Assembly: GCA_012295275.1 (NCBI GenBank)
Contig: CM022670.1
Coordinates: forward strand, 41,439,474 to 41,503,473
Direction: 5' to 3'
Origin: Chrysomallon squamiferum
Taxonomy: Eukaryota > Mollusca > Gastropoda > Neomphalida > Peltospiridae
DNA length: 64,000 bases
Positions 12,916 to 26,299 of the stretch are shown one piece after another. The notes beneath the pieces were generated by a model that was not told where the DNA came from, made no database searches, and saw only the letters and a program-made list of their open reading frames with translations. Every line of letters begins with the position of its first letter. The first letter of the stretch is position 1. The position numbers and the translations under genes are program-made.

Positions 12916-13640
12916 ATTAATAATAATTTGAAAAAGCTGATAACAAATCTAATTTGTGCAAAGATAACGGAAAATATTTGATATCCGTTTTGTTTATAGT
13001 GCATGTTGTCAAAGTGGGCTCAGTCCGTGTTTGTATATTTATAATTAAAATGCAGCTGGCCATAGTGCGAGTCAGACAGTACTTTAACATTGATTATCAA
13101 CTGTTCAAACAAAAGAATTCTTCATGCATGTCTCTACTTTGAAAATAGCATTGTAAATCATTAAAAATAATTGACATTTCCACAAAATCAATAACAAATT
13201 GAGCACCTGTCAACACTGATCAGTCAGACTGCATGACAAGTTATTACTAGATTTAGTTTTTATTAACTTTTTTTTATCTTTTTATTTTATTCTTTTATCT
13301 TTTTTTTTTTAATAATAATAAAAAATTCCTTTTTAAAAAATAAATTAAACTGATTAAGTGAGATGAATAAAGAAAATTTATTTTCCGTGTGATTCGGTGT
13401 AAAGAATATTTGAATACGTCACTGCATCTGTCAAGATGATTTCTCCGTGCTGCTCTAATGTGTTGTTCAGACTGTGTTTTAAAAAACAACTAACTTAATA
13501 TCTGACTGTTTTCATTATTTAAATTAATAACCCAGTAAAGTAGTTTCTTTTACAGTACAATATCCCATCATCTTTAACAAGAGTATGTGTAGATATATTT
13601 GAAGGACTATAATTATAAATAAAAAGGTAAAAAAAACACC

Positions 13641-13678
13641 ATATATATATATATATTTTAATTATATAATTATTCCTT

Positions 13679-13731
<53 letters not shown>

Positions 13732-13837
13732 CATATACACACACATGAAAAATAATAGGTTTTGTAAACCAAATTTTCCATTACCATGTATGTGCTCTGT
13801 GTGTTTTGACACAAACATACAGAGAGAGAGAGAGAGA
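13641..13837 (+). repeat. (AT)8, (GT)25 and (AG)8 microsatellites
   Basis: AT at 13641-13656, uninterrupted GT at 13681-13730, AG at 13821-13837. Val/Cys and Thr/His frames here are artefacts. Confidence 0.95.
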
Positions 13838-14253
13838 TTATCTTGTATCAGTTTAACTCAATGTTTATCTCAGTATTGTCATGTTTTTTCTTAGTCCTTC
13901 TGATGATAGGAGCAAATGAACAACTGAACAGCACATACCATCAAGTTTGATACTAGGAAAGAATTAGTCTATCCCAGAACCTAGATTGGTGATACAAAGA
14001 ACTACTCTGATGTGTTACAAGGTGTTAATGAGACATAAAAACAAGCCAGTTAATGAAATGGTTTACAAAAATCACAATGTATAAAGAGTTAAATACATTT
14101 TAAACTAGTGAGACAGAAGTGTAATTAAAAAACTATAAAATAATTTTTAAAATAAAAATTAGAAGACAACTGTCAAAAACAAAGCAGTTTTAGTATTTCC
14201 TGAACTTTTTAAACAGAGCTTGATAAAAATGACACTGGTTCCAGATTAACTGA

Positions 14254-14279
14254 ATATATATATATATATATATATATAA

Positions 14280-14308
<29 letters not shown>
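14254..14308 (+). repeat. Compound (AT)12(TG)14 microsatellite
   Basis: AT units pass through AAA directly into TG units. Confidence 0.95.
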
Positions 14309-14310
<2 letters not shown>

Positions 14311-14629
14311 TAAATATTCTTAAATAACTGAATATAAATAATGATTAAAAAAAATCCCTTCAAAACAAACAAAAAAACTAAATTACCAAACTATCAGTAT
14401 TATTTTAAAATAACTGTAAATTAACTGACTGGAAACGAGCAAAAGATTTAATAGTATTTTTTTTCTTATTAACAAACAGAAACTGAAATTTAAAATCTGT
14501 CGCCAGCCTAATTTGAGTAACGTGATAATATGAAAAGATACAATAATGAGACTTTTAATAATTTTTCCCCAAGTTCAATAGTAACACAATAGCCACAGTT
14601 CATATATGACATAATATATGAGAATTAAT

Positions 14630-14880
14630 TTGACAGCATCCCCAGCTCTTTAATTTAAACGCGAGCCCTCTGAATGTTATAATTTACACTTCTCCACAAT
14701 CCTTTGTCCAGTGTGATGGCCTTAATGAAAACTATTTCCATGTCATTTTAATCTTCTGTCTGGTTGCATAACCACCCAATAATCTCCCATGTTATTTGTC
14801 CCGCTGAAACAAAAACAATCCAGCCACCCACCCACCCCCACCACCTCCCTGGTGTCTGGTTAAAACTTGGGTATAAGTGT
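14630..14880. promoter_or_regulatory. Complex block, candidate conserved non-coding element
   Basis: Non-repetitive and less AT-rich (CAGCATCCCCAGCTC near 14635, TTTAAACGCGAGCCC near 14655, a C-rich stretch CCACCCACCCCCACCACC near 14824). No open frame. Regulatory role inferred only. Confidence 0.25.
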
Positions 14881-15175
14881 TATGCAACAATATCTGCATT
14901 GTGTTAGCACTGAAATTCATTAAAACATACACCTATTGCGTAACAGTGTAACACCCTTTGCCAGCTTTAACATCAGCATTGTGATGTGGTCACAGAGTTA
15001 CACAGCTAATGAACTTGTTTCTCACTCTTCACTGAAAAACATCTTTATGTCAGAAATTCTAAATATTTGTTAAGCTTTTCTCACTTGGCTAATTAAAAAA
15101 AAACATAAATGTATTTACATAATTACTTCTTAAAATAATGTAACAACAACAATAAACTCTGACCAACTATTAAAC

Positions 15176-15180
15176 AAAAA

Positions 15181-15215
<35 letters not shown>

Positions 15216-15240
15216 AAACACTGAAAAAAGTAACAGCGGC

Positions 15241-15304
<64 letters not shown>

Positions 15305-15368
15305 TACACACACACATCAAAATTATATAATTTAAAGAATGAAGTATAATTTTTTAACATTACACACA

Positions 15369-15418
<50 letters not shown>
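15176..15418. repeat. Cluster of (AAAT)n, (AT)27 and (GAT)16 microsatellites
   Basis: AAAT units at 15176-15217, uninterrupted AT at 15244-15297, GAT units at 15372-15418. Frames through them (Tyr/Ile, Phe/Leu) are artefacts. Confidence 0.95.
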
Positions 15419-16660
15419 CAGAAAAAATAAATTGTGGTTCCACAGATGATATAAGCTGATAATTTATATGATCAAGTCACAGAACTGATCTCTGTACAGT
15501 CATAATTTGAAGTGCATATCATTAACTTGTGTTTATGATCAATTTAAAAACAATAAAAACACACGCGGCTCCACCAAGGGAAAGAGTTAAAAGTAAAAAA
15601 AATATTTGATATTTGAGAAACATACTTTGATGTGAAACATTTAAATATTACACACACGCCATAAATGTCTTTCAACTATTTTCTATCAACAGCATGTGAA
15701 AGCATTCCTCAGAGATTTCACATTTTGATTAAAAAAAAAAAAAAAAAAATTGTGAAGCAATGAAATAGTTTTTAAGAATAATAAAATTTTAAGTGCTTTT
15801 CATTGCAATCTCTGAGAAAAAAAGAAGAAAATAAATGGTATTCATATTTTTATTGGTTTCAAAAGTTTATCTTGATGCTCATGTTTTCAGAAATCTATTA
15901 CAGTTATTATTATTATTTAATTTTTCATTTCTTTGTTGTTGTTTTTTTTTTTTAATTTTTAATTTTTTTAAAATTTGATTTGAATTTTTTTTTTAAAGAG
16001 TTAAGTGAATTGTTGCATTTCATTTACATTTTAAACTTATACGCAAACACAGATACAAACACATAGATGAAACGACTGGAGAAATCTGCAATCACAGCAC
16101 AGATTGTTCTTACTGGTCACAGCAAACATCTTTTACACAGACAGGAAGCTGTATGCTGATATCTTTGATAAATCAGTTGCAGGGTTCAAGCAGAAAAGAC
16201 AATATCCAGCAGAGTGAAAAGAGAAGGACGGACACTAAGAGAACTGTTCTAGTTACTATTTTAAAACCAATCTCATTACTTGTCTCGGACACTAACAAAT
16301 ATTCAATATGAATGGTTTTGCATGCAGGCTGCTGTAACTAGTAACTTGTTGTGTATTATTCCATCCATACAGTACATGATGTATGTGTCAGTGTAGCAAA
16401 GGTTAAAAGTTGCTTTTCCATCTCTTGAGTTCCATTGTTATTATCGCAGAGAATTGCCAAATAAATTTGTAAAAGCTTAAATCTGAGATCTGCTGCTAGT
16501 AAATGCCAATGTCGGATATCGGTCGATTCGAAATGTCGTAAAAATGACAATAAAATTTATTCTGTCGATTTAAGGGAGATGGACCAAATTTTCTCTTTCT
16601 ATATTTTATTTTTCATAAATACATCTGTCATACATCTGACATATTAAAGTTTTTTATGTC
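15419..16660. other. Intron-like sequence
   Basis: A-run at 15730-15749 and T-rich stretch near 15945-15995. No gene recognised. Confidence 0.5.
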
Positions 16661-16666
16661 TCTTAC

Positions 16667-16719
16667 CTGTTTTGTGTCAAGCTGCAGCAATGAATCAGAA
16701 GTCTAAACTGTATCAGCAA
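16667..16719 (-). other. Candidate 53-base exon of a leftward transcript
   Basis: On the - strand: acceptor CCTGTATTTTTCTTCACAG with a good pyrimidine tract (AG at plus 16720-16721), a 53-base exon, then donor AAAACAG|GTAAGAG (plus 16661-16666). Both sites are close to consensus and correctly spaced. One of three frames is open and two have stops, so a UTR or non-coding RNA exon is as likely as a coding one. This is the best splice pair on the - strand. Confidence 0.4.
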
Positions 16720-17279
16720 CTGTGAAGAAAAATACAGGAAATGTTAAAACAAAGACAGACGAATGGACGGACGAACTTTAAACAAAATGGTTAATGAAAT
16801 AAATGAATGAATGAAGATGAAAAACAATTATGTAAACCATCTTGAAAAGTTCATTACAGGCATGCTAAATCAATTCTTTAGCAAAAGCATATCAAATTTA
16901 CCCTTACCCACTTAAACCCCACCTATTACTTAAACATCTGCAATTCTGAACCATTTACACGGAGTGAAGGATGGAAGAAAGATAATTTAAAAAGTTAATA
17001 CACTTACACCTGTAATATGAGATTTTTTTTATATTCAATTTTTAACAGAAAAGAATAAAAATACATTGCTGAAGTTATGATGTTTTACATATAAAAAAAA
17101 AAAAAAAAAAAAATAGAGTTTAATAATTATAAATATATTTAATCATCTTTTAAACATTAATCTTTCTAAATCACCGCAGCTATCAAAATATACTATAATA
17201 GTGAAAAGAGATTTGGAGTGTGTGGGGGAATGTTTAGAAATTAATCTAGTGTGAAGGGGTTAAAAAGATTTGTATTTTA
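16720..17279. other. Intron-like sequence
   Basis: A-run near 17092-17113. No gene recognised. Confidence 0.4.
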
Positions 17280-17620
17280 TAAGTTCTGACCTATTTCCTC
17301 TCCCTCTGACTGCTGCTTTTTGTTTAGTCCAGTCATAAATCGAGGCTGTGCTTTACTGTTATGGCCTCATGGCATTTTTAATGTATGTTTTTCATGGCAA
17401 TGATAAAAGCATTTCAACACAAACTTGACCTCAGTGATAGCCTGACTGGAACTCTTCCTACAGCAGACCCAGTGTTTCAGTTACAGGACACACTAAGGAG
17501 AAGTCCAGTTTGAAAAACAGGCAGGCTATGGAAGGAATTTTAAATTTATTTCTTACTTTAATCCACAAGCCCACATGGTGGCTTCCTTTCTCAATGACCT
17601 TAAATATTTGAGGTCAGCAC
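17280..17620. promoter_or_regulatory. Complex block, candidate conserved non-coding element
   Basis: Balanced, non-repetitive sequence (TCATAAATCGAGGCTGTGC near 17333, TTATGGCCTCATGGC near 17359, CTCTTCCTACAGCAGACCC near 17452) without open frames, just right of the candidate minus exon. Regulatory role inferred only. Confidence 0.25.
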
Positions 17621-18713
17621 CTTTCCAGTTAAAAAAAAAAAAAAAAATAAAAAACTGAGAAAGAAAAAAGTAAGAGAACTGAGAAAAGCGAGATATTAAT
17701 TTTTAAGATGTGTGTTACATGTGAACATTTGAAGAACTCTGACAGATGATGCTGGGATGTCTGGAATGATTAACAATGGTAAGTTAATTCATAACATCTT
17801 TAACTTGTTTCTCATACTAACTATAGTTATAGTTGTCTACCAGTTGTAGTTACATCAAATACACATCACACATTATGTTCAGTTCTGTTTGCAAAAGCTT
17901 TAACAAGCAATGACTTATAAAATCAAGTCTTAAAACAATATGTAGATATTTAGAATTTTAATTAACATTTGTAATTACAGCAGAATGTATCTGTGCTAAT
18001 CAAGACACACAGTTAATAATCTCATCCTCTGAGTTGAGCACGTCTGTCGTGGGCAATAATACAGAAGTCCGAGTTATCTGCCCTCAAAGATTTAGAAGAT
18101 TAATTAAAGAAAAGTTCAGTGTTCTGCTGGAACAAGCAACACATACCTATTTTTTTTTTTTTTACTGATTCAGGTTTAAGCAGCATGATGTAAGATTTTA
18201 ATAAAAATGTATTTAGTTGTGTTTTTTGTAATAGATTTAAGGCTACATTGGGAGTATAATTTTGAGTTCCATTTTAATTTCATTATAATTAGTCTGATAT
18301 ACATTTTTAATTCTTAGGGAATCATTGTACATTTGTAACCTTGTTTACAGCAACAAAAATTACAGAATATTTGTAACAACAACATTTGTAATAACAACAG
18401 TAATTAAAAAACAAACAAAAAAATACAACACAATAATAATTATAAGAAAAGCAACAACAATAATTATAAAAAAAACAATAACATCTGTTTTTAAAACCTG
18501 AAAATTTTAAATTTTATTTTCTACATTTGCTGGGTGTTGGGTGGGGAATGTTTCTCGACTTAAGATATTCACATAAGTGGTTTATTTAAATTGTTCATCG
18601 TTTTCGTATTGATTTCAACAGTTAGACAAAAGGGACAGCAGATACATGTGTTATGTGTTTGAAGAATGTCTGTTGTCATCAATCTCACACATATGTACCT
18701 GTCGTTTGGATTA
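17621..18713. other. Intron-like sequence
   Basis: A-run at 17631-17647. A CpG-bearing phrase (GAGCACGTCTGTCGTGGG near 18036) is the only departure. No gene recognised. Confidence 0.4.
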
Positions 18714-18848
18714 AAGATCAAAGCTAAACCAACATGACATGTGACAAATGTTTACCTGTTTTGTCATCAGTTCTTTGATCTCGTGATTGGATTTACCTGA
18801 AGTGGCCCCAGCATCAATAATAACCCCATCCAGTGTAGGATGATGTTG
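18714..18848 (-). other. Minus-strand open segment with splice-like signals
   Basis: A 45-codon minus-strand open frame of mixed composition crosses a donor-like ACAAAACAG|GTAAAC (donor at 18751-18755) and an acceptor-like GGCCACTTCAG (ending at 18797). A 41-base exon (18756-18796) or a longer one is possible. No family recognised. Confidence 0.2.
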
Positions 18849-20639
18849 TTATTAAATTTAATACCTTTTTTATTTTTTAAACACATGCCTTTGGCAACAA
18901 AGATAGGATGAAAAAAAGTGTTTCTAATAATTTCTCATGAAAACAAAATTACCTTTCTCTCATTTGCCTTTGGCAAAAATGAATAATTGTTCTAACTTTG
19001 GTCTGGAAATTGAAATGTGCATGCTAACCATACAGAAATATGAGAGCGAGAGAAATGAAAGAATAAATAAAATATTGAGAAAATCAAAGTGAAAGAGATA
19101 AAACAGAAAAAAAGTAAAACTACTAAATTGCAGAAAACAGATTGCAAAAAAACAACAAAACAATTTAACATTAAAAACTATGTAGAATATGAACAGCAAA
19201 CTTTATTTATTTACATTATCATAACTAAAATTTATTTATTTATTTATTTATTTATTTACTTCTATTCTCCTGATTAAACATCTATGGAATTTGACAAGAA
19301 TTACACTAATTTTTCAGTCTGCCATTGACATGGTAAATAATGTCAACATAAAGTGTAATTTTGTGAATACAATTTAAATGTTAATTAAAATACTCTGCTT
19401 TGATGTGTTCAGAGAAAGCCATCTGTTTTTTAATCACCATGTATAAATATTATTATCGTACTGTTCAGCATATTGTGAGTCATATAAAATGCACCTGGTC
19501 TACACTTTATACATAAACTTTATTACTTGGCCAACACAAATGAAAATTAAATTTTCATCAAAAACACCTTAGGTGAATCAGATTAATCAATTATTCCTGT
19601 TGGTTAAAAAAAAAAAAGAAAAAAAAGAAGAAAACAAGATAGGAAGGAAAAAAAATAATATTAAAATTGTAATATTAATTAAATCAGGAAAATCTCTACA
19701 TTTTTCCTTTGACAGCAACACATCTTTTACAAGCTAATTTCCCCATAACAGGAAAGCACCTACCACACTTTCATAACAGGTCATGTTTATCAGTTGGAAT
19801 ACTGCAATACTGAGTCTAACATTCCATCCTTTTTCCCTAGCTTTACTATTTTAACTGCCAATTATTTATTTATTTATCTTTTTCACTGGTTTTGTTTGTT
19901 TTGTATTTTTTTTTTATATTTGTATTTTTACTTCTTTTATTTTTATTTGTTTAGGGTCATATATTATTATTTTTTTTTCAGTATATTTTTTTCTCAATAC
20001 AATTTATAATGAAATGAGACTATTTTGGATTTCACTGATTACCGATCTTATCATCACTTCATGTAAATTTAATCAAGAGATCAAAGAAACAAAACACCTG
20101 TCACTGAAATCTTAATTAGGCCTGCTTAATGACAGGTGATAAACTAGTGTCACACAAGTTAAAACTGCTCTTATTGTTGAGCACATATTTTAAACAACAA
20201 ACAAACACACTACAATAGTTTTAACAACTAACCCACACCCACACAATACTGTTTGTTACATTTATTATTATTACTTTTAAACATTTATTTTTATTTAGTT
20301 TTGTTCTTAAGAAAGCAATAATCTTCCCTTGCAACAAAATGAATGAATATTTCAATGTATTTTAATGTTTACTGTTAACATGTTATAAGAAGCCCCATAG
20401 CAACATTGTAGGCTATTTTCCTAACACAGTAATATTTTAGATGCATGTTATTATCAAGAGAAAAATCATTTTTAAAAAGTTTAAAAGTTATGAAACAATA
20501 TATATATTTTTTTCTTTATTAATAAATATCCTTACAAAATTAAAAAAAAAGATTTTAATCATTAAAAAAAATTCACTTTTGATGTAAGTTATCTATAAAA
20601 TCTCAAAAAAAAAAGTGTTTCTGTGATTAACCAGTTTCA
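18849..20639. other. Intron-like AT-rich sequence
   Basis: (TTTA)n at 19231-19258 and several A/T-rich tracts. No gene recognised. Confidence 0.5.
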
Positions 20640-21180
20640 CATGTCGCTGGTGTCTACAAAACAAAACTGCTGTCTATGTCCAGTTTTTAATTTCCTCGTT
20701 GTCCAGCGACATTGTCTGAGTGTAGCAGACAAACATCTTAAAAAGATTTTCCTCTTCAAACTGTTAATTAAGCTGTGCCCACTGTACTGACTTAACTGAT
20801 GGTAGTCATATTTTGTGTGTGTGCTCTCTCTCCAACGTGTAATTACAACCTATCTGTTTGTCAGGCCAATTTTCCGCTTGAGCACAGCTCCAGACCTGAC
20901 ACCTCCGGCTACATAATAAACTGCACTGTGAAATGAAGACATCAACACTATTTACAAGATGTCTGCACCTTTGAGACGGCCCCTGGCATTGTTTAAAACC
21001 ATGTTAGTCCCCCTACCCTTGCCGATTCATTATACCACAGTTTTATATGCTGATGTACTAGACTGTCAATCACACTAATTGACTTGTTGTTATAGTTTTA
21101 TCTCATGTGTGGTCTAGAGGGGTCCATGACAATCTTATCCCCAAGACACCCCCCCTCTGAAAGCTTTTTATTCACCATGT
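20640..21180. promoter_or_regulatory. Complex block, candidate conserved non-coding element
   Basis: About 500 bases of balanced, non-repetitive sequence (for example CCAACGTGTAATTACAACC near 20832, CCGGCTACATAATAAACTGC near 20905, GAGACGGCCCCTGGC near 20973). No convincing open frame. Contrasts with poly-A/T flanks and ends just before the minisatellite. Confidence 0.35.
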
Positions 21181-21361
21181 TTGACACGCTGCTAATATTC
21201 TGCAGTAACAGTTCTTTTAATATTTTTTTAATGTGCATACTATGTTTGCTTCATTACTGATAACTGATAAGGACTGTATAAAGAAATTTTATTTTGTGCA
21301 TGTATACATTTTTGTAGACACACATATACACATACCTAATAACATACAAATTAATAATCTA

Positions 21362-22350
21362 TATCATTATCATGTACTACTGTTAGAATGACATGATACA
21401 AATGATACATGATATCATGTACTACTGTGATATTACAATACTGACATGTCATATAAATGATATCATGTACTACTGTGATATTACTACACTGACATGTCAT
21501 ACAAATGATATCATGTACTACTGTGATATTACAACACTGACACGTCATATAAATGATATCATGTACTACTGTGATATTACAACACTGACATGTCATATAA
21601 ATGATATCATATACTACTGTGATATTACTACACTCACTGACGCGTCATACAAATGATATATGGTATCATGTACTTCTGTGATATTACAACACTGACATGT
21701 CATATAAATGATACATGTGATGTACTACTGTGATATTACTACACTGACATGTCATAACAAATGATACTTATCATGTACTACTGTGATATTACTACACTGA
21801 CACGTCATATAAATGATATCATGTACTACTGTGATATTACTACACTGACACGTCATAACAAATGATATCATGTACTACTGTGATATTACTATACTGTCAT
21901 GTCATACACATGATATCATGTACTACTGTGATATTACTACACTGACATGTCATACAAATGATACTTATCATGTACTACTGTGATATTACTATACTGTCAT
22001 GTCATATAAATGGTATCATGTACTTCTGTGATATTACAATACTGTCATGTCATACAAATGATATCATGTACTACTGTGATATTACTACACTGACATGTCA
22101 TAACAAATGATACTTATCATGTACTGCTGATATTACTATACTGTCATGTCATACAAATGATACATGATATGATGCACTACTGTGATATTACAACATTGAC
22201 ATGTTATATAAATTATATCATGTACTACTGTGATATTATCACACTGATGTCAAACAAATAAAACATATCATGTACATGTTATACACATAATACATGATAT
22301 CGTGTACCTCTGTGCCATTTACTGCTGTGATATTACTAAACATACGTTAT
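21362..22350. repeat. 48-base minisatellite with about 20 copies
   Basis: Each unit contains ATCATGTACTACTGTGATAT, TACTACACTGACATGTCAT and a short A/T spacer. Copies are 90% or more alike in the centre, with variants such as GATACTTATC or GATACATGATATC spacers. The ends are decayed. Each unit holds two perfect palindromes (TGATATCA-type and TGACATGTCA). Because 48 is a multiple of three, long frames on both strands show 16-residue repeats. These are not genes. Confidence 0.95.
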
Positions 22351-22789
22351 ATAAATGATACATGATGTCTGCAAGCAATGTCCTGTTATTACTGAATTTC
22401 CTTACTCTAAAACAGATGATGTAATCTTATACAGAGTTGTAAATTGTTCTGACATTTCAATTCTAATTACATCATACCTGTTAGCAACTGTCAGTTCAAA
22501 AAGACTTCATTATTTATGAATGAGTATTTGCTTAATATCTTAAAACACCTTAATCTTAAAAGTCAAATTATAAATTTTTTCTTTATTTTTAAATGAATGA
22601 TGATATGAAACCACAGCTTGCACAGTAAAAGTAAATCTGACAGAAGTAAAACAAAACTGACATTTATTTACTTTGCAAGGTGGAAAAAAGATGTATAACT
22701 ATCACTATCATAATTGATGTTTTTATCCAATTTCCATTTATATACTGTTACAATGCACTTACCCACAATTAAAAAAAAAAGTGCACATA

Positions 22790-23010
22790 GAACAACCACA
22801 ACACAACAGAAATAAGTAAAACCCATTCAAGATAAGTAAAATACAACATATATAAGTAAAACAAAACATATAAAATAAATAAAATACAACATATATAAGT
22901 AAAACAACAAATATAAAATAAATAAAATATAAATAAAACAATATTTCACTGAAGTAAAATACAACACATGTAAGATAAGTAAAACACAACCTATGTAAGA
23001 TATATTTAAC
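22790..23010. repeat. Degenerate minisatellite around ATAAGTAAAATACAACATAT
   Basis: About ten copies of a roughly 20-22-base unit ending GTAAAA(T)ACAAC. Some blocks pair into 44-base units. It creates a long minus-strand frame of Tyr/Phe/Leu that should not be called a gene. Confidence 0.7.
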
Positions 23011-23312
23011 AGCCTTGGGCACTTTACAGATTGGTCAGTTTAATTTCAGCTCACATACCTACATGACATTTTATAATGATTTGTAGTCAACATCTACATC
23101 TGGTGGATTTTTTATATCTTATTTTTTAACTTGTAAACAAAACATTCCTAAGTTAGAGTTTACTGTGTAATAACCCTTATGATATTTAATCAATTTTGAT
23201 AGCATCTGTAAAGTTGTTTTTAAAAGCATAATGACATAAAACATTTGAAAAATGACAAATAGATTAGTTTATGTCACATTTGGACATTAGCACTGATATT
23301 TTTAATTAAAAC

Positions 23313-23348
<36 letters not shown>

Positions 23349-24765
23349 TAATAACAACAACAACAACAATAATAAATAAATACATAAATGTGTGTTTAAG
23401 ATCATCAAATTACTGAGGTCTATTATTCAAAGGTTATTTCTGGAGTGATAGTATCAAGTTGATATCTCCGTACAATTAGAGTTAACTCTGAAGTTTTAAG
23501 ATAATTACCAAAATAAAAACATGACCCAGCTTCTAACCTTATCAGTTTCATAGCTGGGCTGTTGGACCGAAGGCCAGTATTTGCTGTGATCATTTCCCTG
23601 TACAGATCATCAGTCAGAATTAACTAACTAGTTTTGAAATCAGTAATGCTTTATAACAAAACATCTAAACCCTAATACATCAGCTTTAAAACTGAAAAGT
23701 GCTGAGTTCATTTCCTAGCACTGACATTAGTTTTAAAATCACTATAAATTAGTCATCATGGTGATGGTATGGCTAATCCAGATAATTGAACACTGGTAGG
23801 TAGTGGGATCAATGCTAGCTTCTGCTCAGAGGTAACTGTTGAAGAATGAGAATATTCTTTTATCATCAAATCATTTTCTAACACCAACTACAACACTGTA
23901 TTGGCTTGATAACCCAGTTCCTTCACTGCATGTCCAAGACAGCCATGTTTGAATCTTTAAATGAAACAAGTAGCTTTCAGATGGGTTAAAGTTAACCTAA
24001 AATAGTATTTTTAGGCTGTCAATCTAGCTTTGAAAAGTCATGCACAAAAACAGATTAATGAAACAATCGCTATTCGTCAAATTGGATTAAAATTTTCAAT
24101 ATAAATTCACTTTAATTGATTGATTTTTACAAACTCAGTAAAATGTAATCTTAATTTAATTCAAAAATATTTAATTTAATCAAAAATTCATTGATTAAAT
24201 GTGAATTAGTTTGTGGAAATCACTGAAGTGTTAAGCTGTATGTGAGAGGAAAACAAGGTGAAATAAAATAACATAAAAATCAGTTATTTAAATTAATGAA
24301 ATATTGTAAAGTAATGTTGTTAGAACAGATTTCTTTACAAGTGAAAAACATCACAATACATTTTGATCTTTCTCATGTGTATGCCACTGATAACGATTGG
24401 CATTTTCTGTTATTCCTTAACAATGTACAAACTGAAACATTCACTCATTATAATTATCATTATTTTTTTTTTTTTAAACTGTTATATAAACCATTTAATT
24501 CACTAATTTCAGATTCATTTCTTAAAATAATTTTCATCTGTGTATGGTTTGTGGTAATCTAGCACCAAATTTAGTTTGGTTTGGGATCCTTTGAACAATC
24601 TAAACACATGTATATTTATGACTGAATTGTTCTCAGAAATGAACAAATTTACCAGTCATTACTTTTTACTTTTTTACCTGATATTAATTCAGTCTAGAAC
24701 GAAATCAGTCTGTTTAATTTATTAAAAGTAATGGATGGATTTCATTGCAACTGAAATAATAATAA

Positions 24766-24796
<31 letters not shown>

Positions 24797-25265
24797 TATG
24801 TGTGTGTATGTGTGTGTAAATGTATATGTACAACTTAACAAGAGCTATAGGTGAATTTTTCTAAACCTAACATTTCTTGTCTAGACACAGAATGGACACT
24901 CCTGATGCAAATTACAAAACTGATCAACCAAACATAACCAAACACCACCAAATTTCCACGTGAAAACTACTGACACTTTACAGTTTTCTTGTTAAAAACT
25001 GAATAACTTGTTAACAAAGATGGTAAAACAAATGTTTCATGGGGCAGATTGTTAAGTATAATCACACAAAATATCCATACTAATCATGCTTGCTCTTGCT
25101 TGATAACGGAGTTATGCATGTAAGTCTGTCTGTAAGTGTGTCCATCCCTTGTGAAGTCTTCATGTTTTAATCAGCACCTGAGGCAATGTTGTTGAACACA
25201 GGTAGAAATCCCCAGTAACTGCTCATCTGTCACACAAACATCAAACTTGTCACTTGTGACTGACA
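23011..25265. other. Intron-like sequence with simple repeats
   Basis: (AAT)n at 23312-23348 and (CT)n at 24767-24790 followed by TGTG runs. The frame at 24296-24562 is not protein-like. No gene recognised. Confidence 0.5.
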
Positions 25266-25515
25266 GCTTAATAACTGATCATTTACTGATCTACAACACT
25301 ACTCAACTGGGGCAAAAGGAAAAAGACTTAACAATAAAAAAAAAAGTAAAACATTAAAATATATACATTTTAAATATTTTTCAAATTGACTGCTTAATAA
25401 CTGATCATTTCCTCATATGCAAACATTAATAAACTGGGACAGAGAGAGAAAAAAAGTTAATAAAAAAACCCACCAATAAAACATTAAAAGTACATATTTT
25501 TAATATTTTCTCAAA
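25266..25515 (+). repeat. Tandem duplication with a 126-base period
   Basis: GCTTAATAACTGATCATTT begins both at 25266 and at 25392. The two copies then share AACTGGG-CA-A, an A-rich tract, AAAACATTAAAA and TACATATTTTTAATATTTT-like ends with small indels. Confidence 0.65.
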
Positions 25516-26299
25516 GGTTAGTAGCTCCATGACACATTATTGCTGTTTTGTACTTAATCTTACTGCCAGAAACAAATAATACCAAATTAAAACAATAAAT
25601 AAAAGAAAAGAAAGAAGAGAAACAAGTTATAGTAAATAATGCTTAAATACAATGCTAGCCCAATTTTCACCAGTTAACAAAATATGTTGATCAAAACTGC
25701 TATATATTTAACACAAACTGTGAATAATGGTTTCTTTCCCATGTAAATTTTAAAACCAAACCAGAAACAGTATTAATCCTGTTATGCTGCAACAATAATA
25801 TTCAGATTTTATTTTTTTCTTCCTTTGTTTTTTTTTTTTATTATTATTATTATTGCACATCTAACAAAACAAAACAAAAAATAAAAAAGAAGAAAAAAAA
25901 ATCTCTATAGATGTGCCATATGTTGAGGATAATTACATATGGTAAGAGTATTTTAAAACAACCTGATCTGTTTTCAAATATGACTAACTTCATAAAACTT
26001 CAGCACTTGAAATTTCATGTTAAAAAGTAAAGAAAAAAAAAAGTAAATATTTTTTTCTTGTAGTGAGAGAGCTGATTTTAAGTGTGAAATGTTGGAGGAC
26101 CATCCCTTATTGATGTAGTTATTAGGTTATTACAGTGTGTATGTTGATGCATTTAAAAGATCTTTTTTTCTGCTTAATGAGAATAGAACATATTTCCTCT
26201 CTCAAATATTCATATATTTAACATGATAATCAGTATTAAGAAGTTGTTGAAACATTTCTTCATAGAAATCTATGAATTTTTTTTAGAGGAGGCTATTAC
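25516..26299. other. Intron-like AT-rich sequence
   Basis: (ATT)n near 25840-25855. No gene recognised. Confidence 0.5.

Noticed and set aside
21351-21656. Frames with 16-residue repeats (CNITVVHD-type and the plus counterpart)
   Set aside because: They exist only because the minisatellite unit is 48 bases. No start context or unique domain.
21362-22350. CRISPR-like array
   Set aside because: Units are contiguous with no unique spacers, and the genome is eukaryotic.
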